A stretch of 64,000 nucleotides of DNA from an uncultured Bacilli bacterium (GTDB lineage Bacteria; Bacillota_I; Bacilli_A; RF39; UBA660), in the NCBI GenBank assembly GCA_934096105.1, contig CAKOLH010000005.1, positions 1-64,000 on the forward strand, read 5' to 3'. The notes beneath the pieces are model-generated. The model was not told the origin of the DNA. It saw only the letters and a list, made by a program, of their open reading frames with translations, and did not search any database. Positions 60,553 to 64,000 of the stretch are shown in pieces (the first letter of the stretch is position 1; the number at the start of each line of letters is the position of its first letter). Position numbers and translations under genes: made by a program.

Positions 60553-61800
60553 ATGAAAAAAAGTTATATATTTATAGGTATATTTTTAATATTTATTATA
60601 ATTATTACAATAGTAGGTAGTATCATAGTTACAGGTAATATTAAAGTAAGTGAAGATAAAGATATTCTATTAGTGCAAAGTAATAAAGAAGTATATTTTA
60701 AACCTTATGGTTATAGTATTGATAATCCTAATATAGTAGTTAATCCTTATGGTAATAGTCCTTTAACAGCACTAGTAATGTTTGAAACAGATAACTATAG
60801 TGAAGTATCTATTAAAATATTAAGTAAAGATGGTAATAGTGATATAAATTATACATTTAGTAAAAATAAGTATCATTTAATACCAATATATGGATTATAT
60901 GCTGATTATGATAATACAGTTATATTATCAAGTGAAGGTAAGAGTAAAACTATTAATATTAAGACTGATAGTTTACCTGAAGACTTTACTTATGTAGATA
61001 ATATGACTTATGATAATTTTATATTTTATAATAGTAATTATCCTTATGCTATTGATAGCAATGCTGAAGTAAGATGGTATTTAAATAGTAATTATTATGG
61101 TAATATAAGTATGACTAATGAATCTTCAATTGTTATTGGTAGTGATAGATATAATGAGAATGGTAATGTAATATCTTTATATCAAATGAACCTATTAGGT
61201 AAAATTTATAATGAATACATAGTTAATAATTATTATGGAGTTAATACTGTTTATGGAGGTGTAGTTACTGTACTTTCTAATGATGTTATCTCAATTGATT
61301 TACAGACTGGTAATACTATAAAGAAGTATTTTAAGAAAGACGATTATGATTATATTGATAATGTAGATGGTAATATTATTTTAAGAAAGGATGATGCTTT
61401 TTATAAAGTGGGGGATGATAATAAACTAGAAGATACTACTTATGAATATAAAGAAAAAGTAATAAGTTTTTATAATAATACTTCTAATTATAGTATTGTA
61501 CCTTCAGTTAGATATGGTAAGTTAGATGAGACTACTGAAAGTAAAAAGAAAGTATCTTTAATTAATTATGATAAAAGTAATGATGTAGATGTTTCTTTTG
61601 AGAAAGAAGTAGATAGAATAATGATTAAGAATAATAATAAAGATAAAGTTTATGTTATTCTTGATAAGTTTTTAGATAAGAGAGTGTATGAAGTATCGGA
61701 TACTTTTTATATTAATGATACAGGTCTTAATGGTAAGTATACAGTTTATGTTAAGGAAAAAGATAAACTATATAGAACAGACTATTATATCGAGGTGTAA
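60553..61800 (+). CDS. Arylsulfotransferase (AssT)-like exported protein without catalytic His
   Basis: A 415-aa protein with an N-terminal anchor (~5-27). The next region is AssT N-domain-like: N-P-Y-G-N-S-P-L-T-A-L-V (~68-79), H-L-I-P-I-Y-G-L-Y-A-D-Y (~114-125), then a beta-propeller-like part with I-D-S-N-A-E-V-R-W-Y-L (~173-183). Arylsulfotransferases use several His residues; after residue 115 I find no His at all, so activity seems lost and the protein may be a binding or structural relative. It overlaps no neighbour; the Y-family polymerase begins 1 bp after its stop. Confidence 0.72.
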   Translation: MKKSYIFIGIFLIFIIIITIVGSIIVTGNIKVSEDKDILLVQSNKEVYFKPYGYSIDNPNIVVNPYGNSPLTALVMFETDNYSEVSIKILSKDGNSDINYTFSKNKYHLIPIYGLYADYDNTVILSSEGKSKTINIKTDSLPEDFTYVDNMTYDNFIFYNSNYPYAIDSNAEVRWYLNSNYYGNISMTNESSIVIGSDRYNENGNVISLYQMNLLGKIYNEYIVNNYYGVNTVYGGVVTVLSNDVISIDLQTGNTIKKYFKKDDYDYIDNVDGNIILRKDDAFYKVGDDNKLEDTTYEYKEKVISFYNNTSNYSIVPSVRYGKLDETTESKKKVSLINYDKSNDVDVSFEKEVDRIMIKNNNKDKVYVILDKFLDKRVYEVSDTFYINDTGLNGKYTVYVKEKDKLYRTDYYIEV

Positions 61801-61801
61801 A

Positions 61802-62998
61802 ATGGAAAGAATAATTTTACATGTTGATGTTAATAATGCTTTTCTTAGTTGGTCTGCGGTGTGGCTACTAAAGAATGGTTATGGAAAAGATATTAGAAAT
61901 AGGTATGCTGTTATTGCAGGAGATGAAACTCAAAGAAGAGGTATTGTTTTAGCAAAGAGTAATCTGTGTAAAAAGAAAGGCGTTAAAACTGCTGAAGCAA
62001 TTTATTTGGCTAGGAAAAAATGCCCTTATTTAGAGATTTATCCTCCTAGATATGATGTGTATAAAAAGTTTTCAGATATGATGTATAAATATTTATGTAA
62101 TTATACTAATATTATTGAAAGATATTCTATCGATGAGTGTTTTCTTGATTACACTGGTAGTGTTAAGCTGTTTGGTGATCCGGTGAAAGTAGCTTATAAA
62201 ATTAAAGATGATATTTATAGAAAATTTGGATTTACTGTTAATGTTGGTGTTGGTAATAATAAATTACTTGCTAAAATGGCTTCTGACTTTGAAAAACCTA
62301 ATAAAGTACATACGCTATTTAGTAATGAGGTAGAAACTAAGATGTTTCCTCTTCCGATAGAAGATTTATTTATGACTGGTAGGGCAAGTGCTAAAAAACT
62401 TAGAGAGATGGGTATTACTACGATTGGAGAACTTGCTAGAACACCAGAGGAAGAACTTACTAAGAAGTTTAAATCTATGGGTAAGATGTTACATGATTAT
62501 GCAAATGGTATTGATAATAGTGAAGTTATGTATGAAAGAGAGCAGGCTAAGAGTATTTCTAACTCGACAGTTCTTCCATATAACTATAGAGATTCTGGCA
62601 TGATAAAGAATGTTATATCTGATTTATCTAAGGAAATTGGCAAAAAACTAAGAGACAATAAATTATATGCTGATACGATTGGTGTTTGGTTTAAATATAC
62701 TTATTTTGATAAGATTAGTAAACAAATCAAATTAGATAATAGTATCGCAAATGATGAAGAAATAGCAGGAAAGGCTTTTAGTATTTTTAATGAACTATGG
62801 AATGGTGAAGATGGTATTAGAAGTGTATGTGTATTTGTCAGTGGTCTATCTAATGAGAGAAAAGTGCAGCTTTCTTTATTTGATGAAAAGATAGAAGAAG
62901 AAGAAAAAGAGGACAAACTACAAGAAGTAATTGATGACATTAGAAATAAGTTTGGGGATAGTGTTATTGGTTTTGCAAATGAGAGAAATAACAAATAG
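61802..62998 (+). CDS. dinB: Y-family DNA polymerase (DinB/ImpB type)
   Basis: A translesion polymerase (398 aa). Active-site motifs: I-L-H-V-D-V-N (~5-11) and S-I-D-E-C-F-L-D (~107-114), the palm carboxylates. Y-family thumb and little-finger parts follow, and the clamp-binding Q-L-S-L-F (~356-360) is present, near a very acidic E-E-K-I-E-E-E-E stretch. GAGGTG precedes ATG 61802, 1 bp after the AssT-like stop. It may correspond to the UvrX subgroup of Firmicutes; this cannot be decided here. Confidence 0.9.
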   Translation: MERIILHVDVNNAFLSWSAVWLLKNGYGKDIRNRYAVIAGDETQRRGIVLAKSNLCKKKGVKTAEAIYLARKKCPYLEIYPPRYDVYKKFSDMMYKYLCNYTNIIERYSIDECFLDYTGSVKLFGDPVKVAYKIKDDIYRKFGFTVNVGVGNNKLLAKMASDFEKPNKVHTLFSNEVETKMFPLPIEDLFMTGRASAKKLREMGITTIGELARTPEEELTKKFKSMGKMLHDYANGIDNSEVMYEREQAKSISNSTVLPYNYRDSGMIKNVISDLSKEIGKKLRDNKLYADTIGVWFKYTYFDKISKQIKLDNSIANDEEIAGKAFSIFNELWNGEDGIRSVCVFVSGLSNERKVQLSLFDEKIEEEEKEDKLQEVIDDIRNKFGDSVIGFANERNNK

Positions 62999-63007
62999 GG
63001 AGGCATT

Positions 63008-64000
63008 ATGGGATTATTTGATGGATTTAAAAAAAGAAAAAAAGACTATAAAGAAGTAGCTGCGGATAACACAAAGTTATCAGAAAGAGATATGCTTATT
63101 AATAAAATCGGTAGTGATAAAATAGAATATATTTGTGATATGTATATGATAAAAAAAGATAATTTATCTATTGATTTTTTAACAAAATTAGCTTCTTCTG
63201 AAGAAATAATTAACTTTTTAACCCAAAACTTTTTAACTTCTGAAAGTGTACAAAAAATGAATAATAATAATTTTTCATTGAACGATGTCTTGAATAATTT
63301 TCAATATGATATTTTACGATTTCCTGTTTTGTTTAAAGATGATGAAAAAAATAAGATATCATTACTTAATAAAGAAATAAAGGTTTTACAAGGTAATTAT
63401 GTATCTCTTCAAATGGATGATTTTAATTTAAATAACCTATCTCTCAATGAAGAATATGATACGACTATACAATCTTATTTTAGTAATGTTACTATAAAAA
63501 AAGATAGTAAAAAAATTTTATCTATCAAACTGAATGATATCTATTCAATTTCAGATATTAATATGTTGTTTCCTAGTAATAATATTTATTATAATGCTCA
63601 TAATTTTTCTTATTGTGTAGATAATTCATTACAAATAAATAATAAAACTATTGTTGTTATTAGTTCGGAAAAATTTAAAAATTTGACTGAGACACAAGTA
63701 GAAAATTTAAAAAATTGCATGGTTGTACTAAAAGAAGATACAAATAAAATTAGTAAACTATATGATAATTTTAGAAATAAAAATTTTAATGATAATTTTC
63801 CTGCTTTAGAAAATGATAATCTAAATAATGAACTTATTAAAACTAATCATTTATTATATATAGTCAATAATTCTAATTTAGAGAGTAATAGAAAGAAGTA
63901 TTTTGAATATTGGATAAAAAAATATTATAAAAATAATAGTTTACCTTATTATGTACAGGAATTTGCTGATAAGTTAATTAAAGAAATAGGAATAGATGAG
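63008..64000 (+). CDS. Hypothetical protein, truncated by the window end (331 codons visible)
   Basis: An open reading frame from ATG 63008, with GGGAGG upstream, runs to the last base of the window with no stop. The N-terminus is basic (K-K-R-K-K), the rest polar, Asn/Lys/Ser-rich with a few Cys. No membrane segment or known motif is visible. It lies 9 bp after dinB and is probably in the same operon. The family is unknown to me. Confidence 0.65.
   Translation, partial: MGLFDGFKKRKKDYKEVAADNTKLSERDMLINKIGSDKIEYICDMYMIKKDNLSIDFLTKLASSEEIINFLTQNFLTSESVQKMNNNNFSLNDVLNNFQYDILRFPVLFKDDEKNKISLLNKEIKVLQGNYVSLQMDDFNLNNLSLNEEYDTTIQSYFSNVTIKKDSKKILSIKLNDIYSISDINMLFPSNNIYYNAHNFSYCVDNSLQINNKTIVVISSEKFKNLTETQVENLKNCMVVLKEDTNKISKLYDNFRNKNFNDNFPALENDNLNNELIKTNHLLYIVNNSNLESNRKKYFEYWIKKYYKNNSLPYYVQEFADKLIKEIGIDE

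Noticed and set aside
1..64000. tRNA or rRNA genes
   Set aside because: I searched for GGTTCGA-type T-loops and CCA-like ends and saw none; only the SRP RNA and a T-box were recognisable.
1..64000. UGA read as Trp (Mollicutes code)
   Set aside because: Conserved Trp positions use TGG, and prfB with its UGA frameshift is intact.
1..64000. Insertion sequences or prophage genes
   Set aside because: No transposase, integrase or phage structural protein is seen in any frame; the accessory genes at 57.5-64 kb have no terminal repeats that I can detect.

Overview
The window is an AT-rich stretch of a chromosome from a spore-forming member of the Bacilli (Bacillota), probably an uncultivated gut-type lineage. 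Four things point there. The dnaA-dnaN-recF-gyrB-gyrA origin cluster is present. Gene order is Bacillus-like: tadA-dnaX-ybaB-recR-bofA-holB-ricT-trmN6-rsmI-pth-mfd-spoVT-metG-tatD-3D protein, then spoIID-spoIIQ-spoIIID-mbl. Sporulation genes (bofA, spoVT, spoIID, spoIIQ, spoIIID) and a ComK-like competence regulator are present. Sequences match the B. subtilis ParB (parS) and Noc (NBS) binding sites. UGA is a stop codon, because prfB carries the classical autoregulatory +1 frameshift and Trp is encoded by TGG. The genus cannot be read from the sequence.

Layout. 0.1-7.4 kb: tmcAL, a GT2 glycosyltransferase, an LTA-synthase-type sulfatase and a HerA-like ATPase. 7.4-9.1 kb: a bipartite oriC with DnaA boxes on both sides of dnaA. 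9.1-16.8 kb: dnaN, comK-like, recF, gyrB, gyrA. 16.8-18.3 kb: a 1.4-kb non-coding block with a Noc site, a long hairpin, a short SRP RNA and eight parS sites, seven of them followed 3-4 bp later by a DnaA-box-like 9-mer (six good matches and one weak). 18.3-29.4 kb: tadA to spoVT. 29.4-32 kb: two head-to-head hairpin repeats and a Met-type T-box that reads into dut-metG. 32-36.9 kb: tatD, 3D protein and the spoIID-spoIIQ-spoIIID-mbl block. 36.9-40.7 kb: rpiB, a DUF1146 protein, dusB, an RDD protein and lysS. 40.8-50.4 kb: two transporters, clpC, two exported proteins on the minus strand, a DUF951 protein and ychF. 50.4-57.5 kb: pepF, prfB, two YitT proteins, ftsE and ftsX. 57.5-64 kb: a more accessory stretch with a double-XRE regulator, unknown membrane proteins, an arylsulfotransferase-like protein with almost no His, a Y-family polymerase and a gene cut by the window end.

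Two signals stand out. First, the gyrA-tadA interval is an array of composite sites, parS + 3-4 bp + DnaA-box-like 9-mer, repeated seven times in one orientation with a period near 155 bp and two alternating subtypes; this suggests a centromere-like locus that could bring ParB and DnaA together. Second, eight intergenic copies of a paired-hairpin element occur at about 1.75, 5.46, 10.4, 29.4, 29.5, 42.3, 49.2 and 60.4 kb. Their stems differ in sequence but stay paired, the stem-loop junction keeps a fixed A/G mismatch, and the two hairpins are usually directly abutting. This looks like a structured RNA or DNA repeat family under selection for structure.

Genes work together as follows: the origin block supplies initiation, clamp, gyrase and recombination functions; the recR-holB-dnaX block supplies clamp loading and repair; the spo genes supply mother-cell and engulfment functions; clpC, ftsEX, mbl, the LtaS-like enzyme and the GT2 serve envelope and protein quality control. 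No ParA, ParB, Noc or SMC gene lies in the window, so the binding proteins for the sites must be encoded elsewhere.
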